Below, piece by piece: positions 33,038-42,060 of a DNA stretch of 64,000 nt. The notes below the pieces were generated by a model. The model was not told where the DNA came from and did no database searches. It was given only the letters and a program-made list of their open reading frames with translations. Numbering within the stretch: position 1 is the first letter of the stretch; each line of letters begins with the position of its first letter. Source of the DNA: Bacteroidetes bacterium UBA4416. Its GTDB lineage: Bacteria; Bacteroidota; Bacteroidia; B-17B0; Aurantibacillaceae. The position numbers were made by a program, and so were the translations under genes. The stretch spans positions 1 to 64,000 of the forward strand of contig DGQK01000030.1 in assembly GCA_002390745.1 (NCBI GenBank). Direction: 5' to 3'.

Positions 33038-34291
33038 ATGAAAACTTTTATTTTTTCAATCCTGACCTTCTCAGGATTTAGTGTGTATTCTCAATCTGTA
33101 ACAACCACAACCATTAGTGGCTCTCTCAAAGTAAACGATTCTTTAAGTGTATCTAATAATCTGGAAGCAGCAGATATTACCTCTCGCGGTGAAATGATCG
33201 CCAAAGATGTACTACGTGCAGAAGATGATCTGATTGTGGCCGGTAAAGCAGATATTGGCGGGAATCTTAAAGTCAATGGCACTTCCAATCTACTGGGTGG
33301 CCTACTTACTCCCGGCATGTTAATTGGTGATGCAACCGATAATGTGAAGATCAGCTTGCAAACCCTGGGTGGTGGAAAAATTCTTGCCTTCGGTTTTGCA
33401 GGCCCAATTCAGCAGTTGCCTACAACCTGTGTTAAGCCTTATAACAGCAGCTCACTTTCAATTTTTAACAGCAGAGCCGGAGTGATTAACAGCTCCAGTC
33501 CCAATATGTTGGATTTTAATAACGACGGAGCAAACGGATTTATTGACTATGGCTATGACATCGGACTACACGCTTTCCCTGCTAATGGCAATTCACCGGC
33601 ACCCATTCCGGCTTTGAAGATCAACAGCCTCTGTTATGGTGATGTGGAAATTGCCAAAGGAGGAGGTTATGTAAGTGCCGGAACTTATCTTGAAGTAGGA
33701 AATCCTACTCGCAATGGTGGCATTGCAGTGAACATCAACGCTCCCAACAAAGTAGGCCAACGGGTAACAGTAAGCTCTGTCTGGCCAGAAAGCTACCCAA
33801 CACCACCGGATGCCTATAACACCCAGCTCTTTGTAAACCGCAGCAAAATCAAAGCCTTGACCGTGCTTAATACAGCAACCAATCCAAATGGCGATCAAAC
33901 CTTCGTGGTGTATGGAAACGGCAGGACGCACATTGGTATTGGGCGGCCTTTAGCGACAGGCATTTGCGCCAATGCGATGTTAACGGTAGACGGAACAATT
34001 TTAGCCAAAGAAGTGAGGGTCGCTATCTCAACTACAACGCATTGGGCGGATTATGTGTTTGAGAAAGATTACAAATTAATGCCATTAAAGGACGTAGAAG
34101 AATATATTACAGTAAATAAGCACTTGCCCGAGGTGCCGAGTTCTGAGGATGTCCAAAAAAATGGCGTAGAGGTGACTGAGATCAGCGCGGTACTCCTAAA
34201 GAAAATTGAAGAATTGACGCTTTACACCATTGAATTACAAAAGAAGCTGGAAGCCCAGCAACAAGAAATTAACACTCTTAAAAAACCATAG
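33038..34291 (+). CDS. Surface protein with tail-fibre-like C-terminus
   Basis: A 417-residue exported protein (signal peptide ending FSVYSQ). Residues 30-110 are short repeated strands (GSLKVNDSLSVSNNLEAADI, VAGKADIGGNLKVNGTSNLL) as in trimeric fibre proteins. The C-terminal 90 residues, DYVFEKDYKLMPLKDVEEYI and the heptad stretch ending in LEAQQQEINTLKK, are the familiar Bacteroidota ending resembling the S74/tail-fibre chaperone region, with a coiled coil. There is no T9SS domain. It is first in a four-gene operon, two bases before the glycoside-hydrolase-like gene, and is likely a cell-surface fibre or adhesin. Confidence 0.8.
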   Translation: MKTFIFSILTFSGFSVYSQSVTTTTISGSLKVNDSLSVSNNLEAADITSRGEMIAKDVLRAEDDLIVAGKADIGGNLKVNGTSNLLGGLLTPGMLIGDATDNVKISLQTLGGGKILAFGFAGPIQQLPTTCVKPYNSSSLSIFNSRAGVINSSSPNMLDFNNDGANGFIDYGYDIGLHAFPANGNSPAPIPALKINSLCYGDVEIAKGGGYVSAGTYLEVGNPTRNGGIAVNINAPNKVGQRVTVSSVWPESYPTPPDAYNTQLFVNRSKIKALTVLNTATNPNGDQTFVVYGNGRTHIGIGRPLATGICANAMLTVDGTILAKEVRVAISTTTHWADYVFEKDYKLMPLKDVEEYITVNKHLPEVPSSEDVQKNGVEVTEISAVLLKKIEELTLYTIELQKKLEAQQQEINTLKKP

Positions 34292-34293
34292 TT

Positions 34294-37071
34294 ATGAGAT
34301 ATATCATTATTTTGTTTTGGCTGAGTGGATTTTTCACTCAGGCACAACAGCTATACCCACCAGTTACGATCGATTCTGTAGCATGGACTACCGGGACCGT
34401 TCGTCTTACCAATGCAGAAACCTTTATCTATAAAGCCTCTGCGACACAAAGCTCCGATGTGGAATTGAAAGCGGCGGCAGAGATTGTTATAACACCCGAT
34501 GCCATAGCTGGCAGCTATAGTACCGGGGAGTTTCATGCAGTAATTGCACCGGAAGCCATGAGCATTGTTTCATTTCACCCTAACGGGTGGCAAAACATAC
34601 CACGCTATGACAAATTTGAAATGGGGGTAAAGTTACCGGCAACTATTCAAAGTCAGATTAACGCATTTTTAAGCGGGCAACCGGGGCTTAATCCGTATGA
34701 CCCCGATCAGGTAAAGGTAGAATGTATCTTTAACGGAGGTGCTCATACCCGCTACGGTTTTTATTACCGCGATTACAACGTACAAAATAACACCTGGATT
34801 GAGCAGCCAACCGACTACACGTTTAGAATACGCCTGGCCCCCGAAGTATTATATGGGTACAGAGCCGATATTAATTTATACATCAATGGTGTGTTGACAG
34901 AAACCGTTACCCGTTATTTCGGAACGGATAACAGCGGAAATAAGGGACATCTCCAAATGGCAAACGGAAATTTATTAAAGCTTCAATATAGCAATGGGGA
35001 TGTGTTTTTTGGTATCGGTCAGAATGTGGCTTATCCTATTCCTGATAGCATTGGGCTCAATTGTGCAGGCGGGCCTACAGGAAAGTGCAACACGCCTTAC
35101 ACCTTTCAGAAACAGAGGGATTATTTAGTTGACCTGGCGGATAACGGTGGAAATTTCACACGTGTCAGACTGGATGCTTTAAATATGCTTTGCGAATGGC
35201 CTTACCGGCAGGAGCTGAATACAGACCCTGTCCCACCAAATAAGCCATTAAGCTCTTATCTGACGAACTACAACGATAATCAGCGCTATTTATGGGAATA
35301 TGACAAAACTTTCGCTACAATGGAAAACAAAGGAATTAAAGCTGTCTTGTGTTTGCTTCAGGACCAGGCATTTTCTGTTGATGGTGCTTACGACCCTTAC
35401 CACCAATATACCTGGAACAATAATCCATATAGCACAATTACAGGTAATAATCTTGCCGGGTGTAAAGCATTTTTCACAAATCAACAAGCAATTAATACAT
35501 ATCGGAAATGGCTGTATTATATTCAGGCGAGATATGGATACAGTACCAGCGTTGCGATGTGGCAATTGATTAACGAAACAGCCAATGTAGCCAGTTCGTA
35601 TGCTCAGAAGCATGCAATTGACGACCATTCTTTTTTTATGGATGTTCAAAATTGGGTTCAGGATAATAAATTCATTTTGGAACAACAATATCCGCCACGC
35701 CCTGTAACTACTGGTTTTGTTTCAGATACCAACCAGTTGACCCAATCTTATAACTTAAATGTTTATTCAAGTAATTCTTATCATGGCTACACATCAAACA
35801 ATGAATATATAGACCCGGATTATGAAGGCAGAGCAAATGCTATGATAAAACCAGGTTCAGGATACTTTACACAATACAAACCCTTCTTTTGGGGTGAGCT
35901 TGGAATCGGCGACAGTGCAGTCGTTATGGATAAAAAATCCGATAGGTGCTTTCACAATGCAGTTTGGGCAAGTGCGTTCACCGGAGGAATCAGTAACGGA
36001 TTGTACTGGAATGACTGGGAACAGAAATATGGGGTCAATCATAGAAAGAACTTTCAGGCGCTCAGGGCATTTACTGATATGATTGATTTTAGCCAACGCT
36101 TAGAGCCTGGCAAAAGCAAAGATCGGGGGCAAACCAATACGCAGTATTACGTTAGAGAAATACATACATGGTGGTTGACCAATGCCGCAAAGAATTTTAC
36201 CGCAGGTTGGACTAAAAATAACAGTGCGAATGTATTTCAGGATTTGGGAAATCTGACACAGCCAGAAAGAGATCAGGTTGTGCTATCTACACGAATTTAT
36301 GAATATACGCTCGCTAACTACACTTGCTTTTCAACTAACCAAAATCCTCAAACAATCGTAGAAAATTTGCTTCCGCTTACTACTTACAAAATCAAAATAT
36401 ACAATACCTATAATAATGCAAATGAAGAGGAGATTAAAACTGAAACAACAAGCGCTTCGGGGAAACTGACATTTAGGCGTACAATGCCCTCTTACATTGA
36501 TGATCCTTTTAACCCCGATTATGCATTTATAGCCAAACCCTCATCATCTTGGAGAATATCTCAGAATAATGCAATATCTGCATGCGATACTATCTACATG
36601 ACTACATCTGATACTATCACGCTTCAATCAAGGTTTGTAAATGAAAATAAGGACTATGAATTTAACTGGTCAGGCTCATTACAGAATCTTAATTTAAAAG
36701 AGCGTTTTGCCAGAGTTAGTTATGCAAGGGAAGGCAACTTTATCGTAGACATGGAAGCAAAGGCAAGTCAGGGTGATACATCTGTCACGAATCGTTTCTA
36801 TATGGTAGTAACTGATACAGGGATTGCCGGTAATCTGGGAAAAGCTTCGGTTTATCCTAATCCGGCCAATAATTTTGTTTATCTTTATTATGACGAAGAA
36901 TTTATCAGGAATCCTTCAATCTCGTGTAATGACATGCTTGGTAAAGCATACAAACTTGACAGGCTTGAACAATTCAAATTTGATACAAGTAATCTACCAG
37001 ATGGCATGTACATAGTGAAATTAAGATATGGAAACAACGAAAAAGCTTTTAAGATTAGCGTTATTCATTAG
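34294..37071 (+). CDS. T9SS type A protein with a GH5-like (clan GH-A) catalytic barrel
   Basis: A 925-residue secreted protein (signal peptide ending GFFTQAQ). An N-terminal beta-sandwich is followed by a TIM barrel that looks like clan GH-A: WQLINETANV carries a candidate acid/base Glu428 and FFWGELGIGD a candidate nucleophile Glu535, with SNGLYWNDWE after it. A C-terminal beta region precedes the type A sorting domain (ASVYPNPANNFVYLYY ... GMYIVKL), so it is exported by the type IX system. It may act on a plant or microbial glycan, but specificity is unknown. Second gene of the operon; the next gene starts inside its 3' end. Confidence 0.82.
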   Translation: MRYIIILFWLSGFFTQAQQLYPPVTIDSVAWTTGTVRLTNAETFIYKASATQSSDVELKAAAEIVITPDAIAGSYSTGEFHAVIAPEAMSIVSFHPNGWQNIPRYDKFEMGVKLPATIQSQINAFLSGQPGLNPYDPDQVKVECIFNGGAHTRYGFYYRDYNVQNNTWIEQPTDYTFRIRLAPEVLYGYRADINLYINGVLTETVTRYFGTDNSGNKGHLQMANGNLLKLQYSNGDVFFGIGQNVAYPIPDSIGLNCAGGPTGKCNTPYTFQKQRDYLVDLADNGGNFTRVRLDALNMLCEWPYRQELNTDPVPPNKPLSSYLTNYNDNQRYLWEYDKTFATMENKGIKAVLCLLQDQAFSVDGAYDPYHQYTWNNNPYSTITGNNLAGCKAFFTNQQAINTYRKWLYYIQARYGYSTSVAMWQLINETANVASSYAQKHAIDDHSFFMDVQNWVQDNKFILEQQYPPRPVTTGFVSDTNQLTQSYNLNVYSSNSYHGYTSNNEYIDPDYEGRANAMIKPGSGYFTQYKPFFWGELGIGDSAVVMDKKSDRCFHNAVWASAFTGGISNGLYWNDWEQKYGVNHRKNFQALRAFTDMIDFSQRLEPGKSKDRGQTNTQYYVREIHTWWLTNAAKNFTAGWTKNNSANVFQDLGNLTQPERDQVVLSTRIYEYTLANYTCFSTNQNPQTIVENLLPLTTYKIKIYNTYNNANEEEIKTETTSASGKLTFRRTMPSYIDDPFNPDYAFIAKPSSSWRISQNNAISACDTIYMTTSDTITLQSRFVNENKDYEFNWSGSLQNLNLKERFARVSYAREGNFIVDMEAKASQGDTSVTNRFYMVVTDTGIAGNLGKASVYPNPANNFVYLYYDEEFIRNPSISCNDMLGKAYKLDRLEQFKFDTSNLPDGMYIVKLRYGNNEKAFKISVIH

Positions 37072-37840
37072 CCTTGTACAATTATCATTTAGGGTATCTG
37101 CGGCAAACGCAGATACCTTAAAAGGTAAAAACTATATTGGCATTGAAGTAAACTACGGAATACCCGTATATAACAGCCTGACTCTGGACAAGTTTAATGG
37201 ATTTAGCAAGCAATATAAAGTTAACAGCAAACTAAAAAGCTGCGGAGATATAAAATTCTCTATTGCTCGCGGCAAAAACCTTATATTGCTTGGAGCGTGT
37301 ATTATACAGAGTGATTTTAAAGGAGATCTATTTAATACAAGTGCGGGCGTTTACAGTGGTACAAGCTATCAGTACACTTATACTATGTATCAGCGCATCA
37401 AGTATAACGTTTACTATTTCAGCGCAGGGTATGGACTTAATATCAAATTGGGACTGCAACATACCCTGAGCCCATCAGCTGAATTATTGGTCCCATTACG
37501 ATATGACTTTAAGATCGACAATTATTATGGGGCCGGTCAAACCAGCGATACCACAAAATACATAGCTACAAAAAATGCCAATAACAAAGATACAGACTTT
37601 GGTCGCTTCCCTCGATTCAGGCTGGGATTGTCTTATATGTTTAACCCCACAGAACATATTGGAATACGCTTCAATTTATCATTTATATATGCTGTGACAC
37701 TCGATCGCAAAGAGCCAGATTTTATTGATTACAGCTCTGTCTTTAATCAAAGTAATAAACAGACGTATTTGGCTTATACCATAAAAAACCAATCAATTCT
37801 ATTGCCTTCAATTGGCCTTCACTTTAAATTAAAAAAATGA
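37028..37840 (+). CDS. Exported protein, probable outer-membrane barrel
   Basis: A 270-residue protein with a signal peptide (LLRLALFISLVQLSFRVSAA) and amphipathic strands with aromatic ends (NYIGIEVNYGIPVYNS, VYYFSAGYGLNIKLG, RFRLGLSYMFNPTEHIGIRF), ending IGLHFKLKK, all suggesting an outer-membrane barrel. The ATG lies 44 bases inside the end of the preceding gene in another frame; a later start would remove the signal peptide, so the overlap is accepted. It overlaps the following lipoprotein gene by four bases. I cannot assign a function; membership of the T9SS operon suggests a surface role. Confidence 0.75.
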   Translation: METTKKLLRLALFISLVQLSFRVSAANADTLKGKNYIGIEVNYGIPVYNSLTLDKFNGFSKQYKVNSKLKSCGDIKFSIARGKNLILLGACIIQSDFKGDLFNTSAGVYSGTSYQYTYTMYQRIKYNVYYFSAGYGLNIKLGLQHTLSPSAELLVPLRYDFKIDNYYGAGQTSDTTKYIATKNANNKDTDFGRFPRFRLGLSYMFNPTEHIGIRFNLSFIYAVTLDRKEPDFIDYSSVFNQSNKQTYLAYTIKNQSILLPSIGLHFKLKK

Positions 37841-38328
37841 TGAAAACCTTATTGTTATTTTTAGTCATTGCCCTGATCGCATGTAAAAAAGAAAAAAAGC
37901 CGGACACTCCCTTGCTCGAGCTAAGTGAACGTACAAAAATTTTGACGGGGCACGATTGGTCTATGACCCACCAATACATAGATTCTACTTCTTATGCGAA
38001 AGCGCATCTGACTGAATGGCCATTGCCATCAACTGTAGATTTTATGGACATCTACGATACATGTGAGTGGGACAGTAAAAATCTGTTTCTGCTTGATGGA
38101 CGTTGGAAGTTTAAAAAAAGTCCTAAATGCCCGGCTACACTTACAGAAGACGTAGGCCGTTGGAAATTAATTAATAGCGATAACGATTTGGTCATTGTAG
38201 GACAAGACACAATGCATATTGTCGAATTAAGCAATAATAGCTTTAAAATGTATTATGAAAGTTATACGTATTTTCAGCAGCAACTAATATTAACAGAATA
38301 TATTATGTGGACATATGAGGCAAGGTAA
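37837..38328 (+). CDS. Small lipoprotein of unknown function
   Basis: A 163-residue lipoprotein: MMKTLLLFLVIALIACKKEK has a lipobox with the acylated cysteine at residue 16, followed by lysines. The mature part has strand pairs with GRWKF and GRWKLINSDNDL, as in Bacteroidota lipocalin-like proteins. It is the last gene of the operon starting at 33038 (ATGA overlap with the previous gene). Downstream, 42 bases after the stop, lies the first copy of the structured element described at 38371-38494. Confidence 0.75.
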   Translation: MMKTLLLFLVIALIACKKEKKPDTPLLELSERTKILTGHDWSMTHQYIDSTSYAKAHLTEWPLPSTVDFMDIYDTCEWDSKNLFLLDGRWKFKKSPKCPATLTEDVGRWKLINSDNDLVIVGQDTMHIVELSNNSFKMYYESYTYFQQQLILTEYIMWTYEAR

Positions 38329-38370
38329 AGAGCAGACTTAGCCCAAAAGGGAGGGAAAATCTGAAACTAA

Positions 38371-38494
38371 AGACCCACGGCGTGAAGGATAGAACGGAAA
38401 TCCTCCCGGAGGCTTTGGTTCCTTAGCCCCCGGGAGATTGGAGTGATAGCCTGACCGGCCCGGTTCCTTTCGGGACGGGCACGCCCAAATTTTT
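38371..38494 (+). ncRNA. Structured dispersed element, copy A
   Basis: Shares with copies B and C the blocks GGATAGAACGGAAATC and ATTGGAGTGATAGCC around an inner stem (CTCCCGG 38403-38409 with CCGGGAG 38430-38436) and an outer stem (GGCGTG 38379-38384 with CACGCC 38480-38485), ending in CCCAAATTTTT. It lies in sense 42 bases after the end of the lipoprotein gene, so it may be a 3'UTR element or terminator. Transcription is inferred. Confidence 0.55.
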
Positions 38495-38540
38495 AAACAG
38501 TTTCAAGTCATCTCAACGCGTATAATTATCTCGTTATTTC

Positions 38541-39554
38541 TTAAAACACCATCACATTTTTACCAATCGTTTTCCCGCTCTCCTGCAGTCGGTGCAGCTC
38601 TTTCAGGTTCTCTACCGTAAACCCATTCAGTGTTTTGGCAAGCGTTGTTTTCAACATGCCGGCATCCACTAAAGCCCCTGCTTTATTCAGGATAGCATGT
38701 TGCTCAGACATATCTTCCGTTTGGAACATGGAGCGCGTATACATCAGCTCCCAGCTAAAGCTCACACTTTTATTAAACACGTTTTTCAAGCCCACAACCG
38801 GTGTCGCGGGAGAAATGGAAGCGATATGTCCCTGCGGCTTAATCAGCTCTGCCATTGCATCCCAATACAAGCCGGCATCTACAAAATCCAGAATAAAATC
38901 GACCTGCGTGATGCCTGCTTTCCGGACTTCATCTACGAGGCTTTGATGGTTGACAACAACATCGGCACCCTGCTTCCTGCACCAATCTGCACTTTCGGGG
39001 CGCGACGCCGTGGCAATCACTTTCAGTCCCGCCACTTTTTTGGCAATCTGGATGGCAATGGAACCAACACCGCCTGCACCGCCGATGATGAGCACGGTTT
39101 TTCCCTTGTCCTTTCCGGAATCGATGCGCATGCGGTCGAACAGGATCTCCCAGGCAGTCAATGTTGTAAGCGGCAAGGCTGCAGCTTCAGCATCCGTCAG
39201 GCTTTGAGGCTTACGACCAACGATGCGCTCATCCACCAACTGGTATTCGGCATTGCAGCCGGTGCGCGTGAGATCGCCGGCGTAATAGACAGTGTCGCCT
39301 TTTTTAAATAAGGTAACGTCGCTGCCTGTTTCTTCGACAATGCCCGCCGCATCCCAGCCGATTACTTTCGGTTCGGGAAGCACCGTATCTTTAGCGGCAC
39401 TCTGCCGGACCTTAAAATCAACAGGGTTTACGCTGATGGCTTTGATCTTTACCAACAGGTCGCGGCCTGTGGCTTTCGGCTTTGCCGTTTCAAATTCGAT
39501 GAAACTGTCTTGTTCTGTAAGGGCTAATGAGGTTTTAAATCCAATGGCTTTCAT
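38541..39554 (-). CDS. Zinc-binding-alcohol-dehydrogenase-like quinone oxidoreductase (MDR family)
   Basis: A 337-residue medium-chain reductase. The N-terminal GroES-like domain has AISVNPVDFKVRQ near residue 42 and VIGWDAAGIVEETG; the Rossmann domain has VLIIGGAGGVGSIAIQIAKK near residue 153. It lacks the catalytic zinc cysteine pattern of true alcohol dehydrogenases and belongs to the NADPH:quinone reductase-like subgroup. The ATG at 39554 begins MKAIGF; a longer reading adds eleven unlikely residues. The gene is divergent from an AraC-type regulator with a shared control region, so it is probably that regulator's target, perhaps for an aldehyde, quinone or xenobiotic. Confidence 0.9.
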   Translation of the reverse strand: MKAIGFKTSLALTEQDSFIEFETAKPKATGRDLLVKIKAISVNPVDFKVRQSAAKDTVLPEPKVIGWDAAGIVEETGSDVTLFKKGDTVYYAGDLTRTGCNAEYQLVDERIVGRKPQSLTDAEAAALPLTTLTAWEILFDRMRIDSGKDKGKTVLIIGGAGGVGSIAIQIAKKVAGLKVIATASRPESADWCRKQGADVVVNHQSLVDEVRKAGITQVDFILDFVDAGLYWDAMAELIKPQGHIASISPATPVVGLKNVFNKSVSFSWELMYTRSMFQTEDMSEQHAILNKAGALVDAGMLKTTLAKTLNGFTVENLKELHRLQESGKTIGKNVMVF

Positions 39555-39621
39555 GATGAGTTTGTGTTTTGTAGTTGAGATTATCATATAACGTTTAGCG
39601 GAAGGTTCTACTCCGGCAACG

Positions 39622-39629
39622 CAAAAATA
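39622..39629 (-). promoter_or_regulatory. Candidate -7 box of the oxidoreductase gene
   Basis: Minus-strand TATTTTTG is a full match to TAnnTTTG, giving a leader of about 60 bases before the ATG at 39554. It lies 24 bp from the repeats at 39653-39684. Confidence 0.5.
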
Positions 39630-39652
39630 TACCGATTAAAACACATATATGT

Positions 39653-39684
39653 GGTATATATTTTCTATTTTAAGGTATATATTT
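39653..39684 (+). promoter_or_regulatory. Two direct repeats, likely AraC-family operator
   Basis: GGTATATATTT occurs at 39653-39663 and exactly again at 39674-39684, starts 21 bp apart, two helical turns. AraC-family proteins bind such direct repeats. The second copy overlaps a -7 box (TATATTTG, 39678-39685) four bases before the araC-type start, suggesting autoregulation. Confidence 0.6.
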
Positions 39685-39689
39685 GCTTC

Positions 39690-40541
39690 ATGAAAAACGA
39701 TCATCTGTACGAGCCGTATTCCATCAGCTTTGAGACACTGGATGAATTTCCTGTTGTAAAAACACAAAAACATTTTTTCGAATTGGTCTATATCCTTTCC
39801 GGGAGCGGCACACATTGCATCAACAAGCATTCTTTCAGGTACGGGGAGAACCACATGTTCCTGATCACACCGCAGGATTGCAATGTCTTTTCAATCGAGA
39901 CGACCACGCGCTTTTTCTTTCTGCGCTTCAACAATATTTATCTGAAAAGGAATGGGCTGCAGATGGAGAATATTCAGCGCCTGGAATTTATTTTACAAAA
40001 TGCCAATCATAAACCGGGCTGTATTTTAAAGAACCAATCGGACAAAAGCCTCGTGCGGCCTGTGGTTGAAGCCATGATCCGTGAGGCCGTGAACCGCGAT
40101 CTCTATGACAGCGAAATTACGCAACAACTGGTGAACACGATGATCGTGGTCGTAGCCCGCAACATTGCCAAATATTTACCGGAGAACGTCGATACGTCAT
40201 CAGAAGAAAAAATAGTCGATATCCTCAATTACATTCAAAGCCATATTTACGAAAGTGAAAAAATCCGCACAGAAGCTATCAGCCGGCACTTCGGCATTTC
40301 TGAAAATTATCTGGGCCGTTACTTTAAAAAACATTGCGGCGAAACCATGCAGTCTTACATAAACCACTACAAAACAACACTGATAGAACATCGCCTCAAA
40401 CACAGCGACAAACGCATTAACGAGATTGTCTCTGAATTAGGTTTCACCGATGAAAGCCATTTGAATAAATTTTTCAAACAACAAAAAGGCATGAGCCCAA
40501 AGGCTTTCCGGGAGTCTTTTCATGTGAAAGCCCGATCTTAG
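39690..40541 (+). CDS. AraC family transcriptional regulator
   Basis: A 283-residue regulator. The N-terminal cupin-like half (ELVYILSGSGTHCINKH, ENHMFLITPQDCNVFS) senses the ligand. The C-terminal 100 residues contain two helix-turn-helix motifs (TEAISRHFGISENYLGRYFK and RINEIVSELGFTDESHLNKF followed by FKQQKGMSPKAFRE), the AraC/XylS signature. The start at 39690 is supported by the TATATTTG box just upstream; a longer reading from 39651 would translate through the promoter. It is divergent from the oxidoreductase gene with paired repeats between them. The inducer is unknown. Confidence 0.92.
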   Translation: MKNDHLYEPYSISFETLDEFPVVKTQKHFFELVYILSGSGTHCINKHSFRYGENHMFLITPQDCNVFSIETTTRFFFLRFNNIYLKRNGLQMENIQRLEFILQNANHKPGCILKNQSDKSLVRPVVEAMIREAVNRDLYDSEITQQLVNTMIVVVARNIAKYLPENVDTSSEEKIVDILNYIQSHIYESEKIRTEAISRHFGISENYLGRYFKKHCGETMQSYINHYKTTLIEHRLKHSDKRINEIVSELGFTDESHLNKFFKQQKGMSPKAFRESFHVKARS

Positions 40542-40560
40542 CTTCTGTACTCAGGGCGCA

Positions 40561-42039
40561 TCAAAACTGCAGATAGATTGGCATCACGGGCTCCGCCGCT
40601 TTTGTCAGGATAGCCAGCCAGACAATGCCGATGAGGATAAGCGTTTTCAGGAAAATGCCTGTGGATGCCAGCCGGCCCTGAAGGGCCCACTCCATCTGCT
40701 TTGGGAGGGCATGCAGGATATATCCCAACAGCATCAGCAGAATCACATTCCTGTAGTTTGCAATAAGATCAAGGATGACTGCTCCGTTAAAATGAAAGGC
40801 GATCTGTGAGATCATCTGGCGGGCAGCTTCAAACGACTCCGCTTTAAAGAAAATCCAGCAAAAACAAACAAAGTGAAAGGTGATCAGCAGGGACAGTGTT
40901 TTTGTAAACGCATTATTCGTTTTAAAGAGGCCAAACCGTTCGCGCATGATCTTATCGAAAGCGAGGGCAAGGCCATGCACTGCGCCCCATAAAATAAAAT
41001 TCCAGCTGGCCCCATGCCAGAGGCCTCCGATAAGCATGGTCACTACAAGGTTGATGTATTTCCGGGAATGTCCTTTTTTATTTCCTCCCAGTGGGATGTA
41101 CACATAATCCTTCAACCAGGCCGATAAAGAGATGTGCCAACGTCTCCAAAACTCCGTAATATTAAGGCTTTGGTAGGGCGAATCGAAATTAGCAGGAATC
41201 ACAAAGCCCATCCAGCGCGCCATCCCGATGGCCATATCGGAATAGCCTGAAAAATCGCAATAGATCACCAGCGCATAGCCATAGACAGCCAGCAGGCATT
41301 CGAGTCCGGTATGTTGCAGCGGGGCATCGAAAACACCTTCCACCAGCTGCGTGTACAGGTAATCGGAGATCACCATTTTTTTGAAGAGGCCGCCGGCAAT
41401 GAGGTAAAATCCGGTGCCGATGTCCTGTGGCGAAATGGCAATGGTTTTCCGGATCTGCGGAATAAAATCTTTTGCCCTTACAATCGGCCCCATCATCAGC
41501 TTCGGAAAAAACGACAGGAAAAAGCAGTAGTCGATGAAGCGGTTCACGGGCTTAAACTCACCACGGTATACATCGATGGTATAGCTCAGGTTTTCGAACG
41601 TATAAAAGGAGATGCCGATGGGCAGCACCAGGTGCAGGGGATGGATCTCGCTATTGGTAAAGTCATTGAGAATATCAATGAAGAAGTTGGTGTATTTAAA
41701 ATAAAAAAGCAGGCCCAGGTTAATCATGATGCTGAACACCAGCAGGCCCCTGGCAACGGCCTTCCGCTCCCGGTATGTATAAATGGCATTAGAGATTATA
41801 AAATCCACAATGGCCGACAGGATGATGATGAGAAAGTAGTAGCCGCAGGCTTTGTAAAAAAAATAAAGAGAAAACAGCGTGAACATCAGCACCCGCGTCA
41901 TCTTATGCTTGTACGCAAACTGATAGAAAAACAGGAAGACGGTGAAGAACACCAGGAAAAAACTGCTGTTGAACAATAAAGGGTTCGCCGGGTCATAGGC
42001 CAGCTGATCCAGGATCTTGCGAAGGTCGAAATCGATCAT
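40561..42039 (-). CDS. MBOAT family O-acyltransferase (AlgI-like)
   Basis: A 492-residue polytopic membrane protein of the MBOAT family. The signature GGLWHGASWNFILWGAVHGL holds the catalytic histidine near residue 342. Other family segments are IGISFYTFENLSYTIDVYRG and FWRRWHISLSAWLKDYVYIP. AlgI-like proteins pass acetyl groups across the inner membrane for O-acetylation of exported polysaccharide. Two SGNH hydrolase genes lie upstream in the same leftward run, 21 bases from the nearer one, which matches acetyl transfer by MBOAT/SGNH pairs. The glycan being modified is not identified here. Confidence 0.93.
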   Translation of the reverse strand: MIDFDLRKILDQLAYDPANPLLFNSSFFLVFFTVFLFFYQFAYKHKMTRVLMFTLFSLYFFYKACGYYFLIIILSAIVDFIISNAIYTYRERKAVARGLLVFSIMINLGLLFYFKYTNFFIDILNDFTNSEIHPLHLVLPIGISFYTFENLSYTIDVYRGEFKPVNRFIDYCFFLSFFPKLMMGPIVRAKDFIPQIRKTIAISPQDIGTGFYLIAGGLFKKMVISDYLYTQLVEGVFDAPLQHTGLECLLAVYGYALVIYCDFSGYSDMAIGMARWMGFVIPANFDSPYQSLNITEFWRRWHISLSAWLKDYVYIPLGGNKKGHSRKYINLVVTMLIGGLWHGASWNFILWGAVHGLALAFDKIMRERFGLFKTNNAFTKTLSLLITFHFVCFCWIFFKAESFEAARQMISQIAFHFNGAVILDLIANYRNVILLMLLGYILHALPKQMEWALQGRLASTGIFLKTLILIGIVWLAILTKAAEPVMPIYLQF

Positions 42040-42060
42040 ACGGTATAGGGGAATAAGGGC

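Noticed and set aside
39651..39689. 13-residue extension of the AraC regulator
   Set aside because: It runs through the promoter box and operator repeats.
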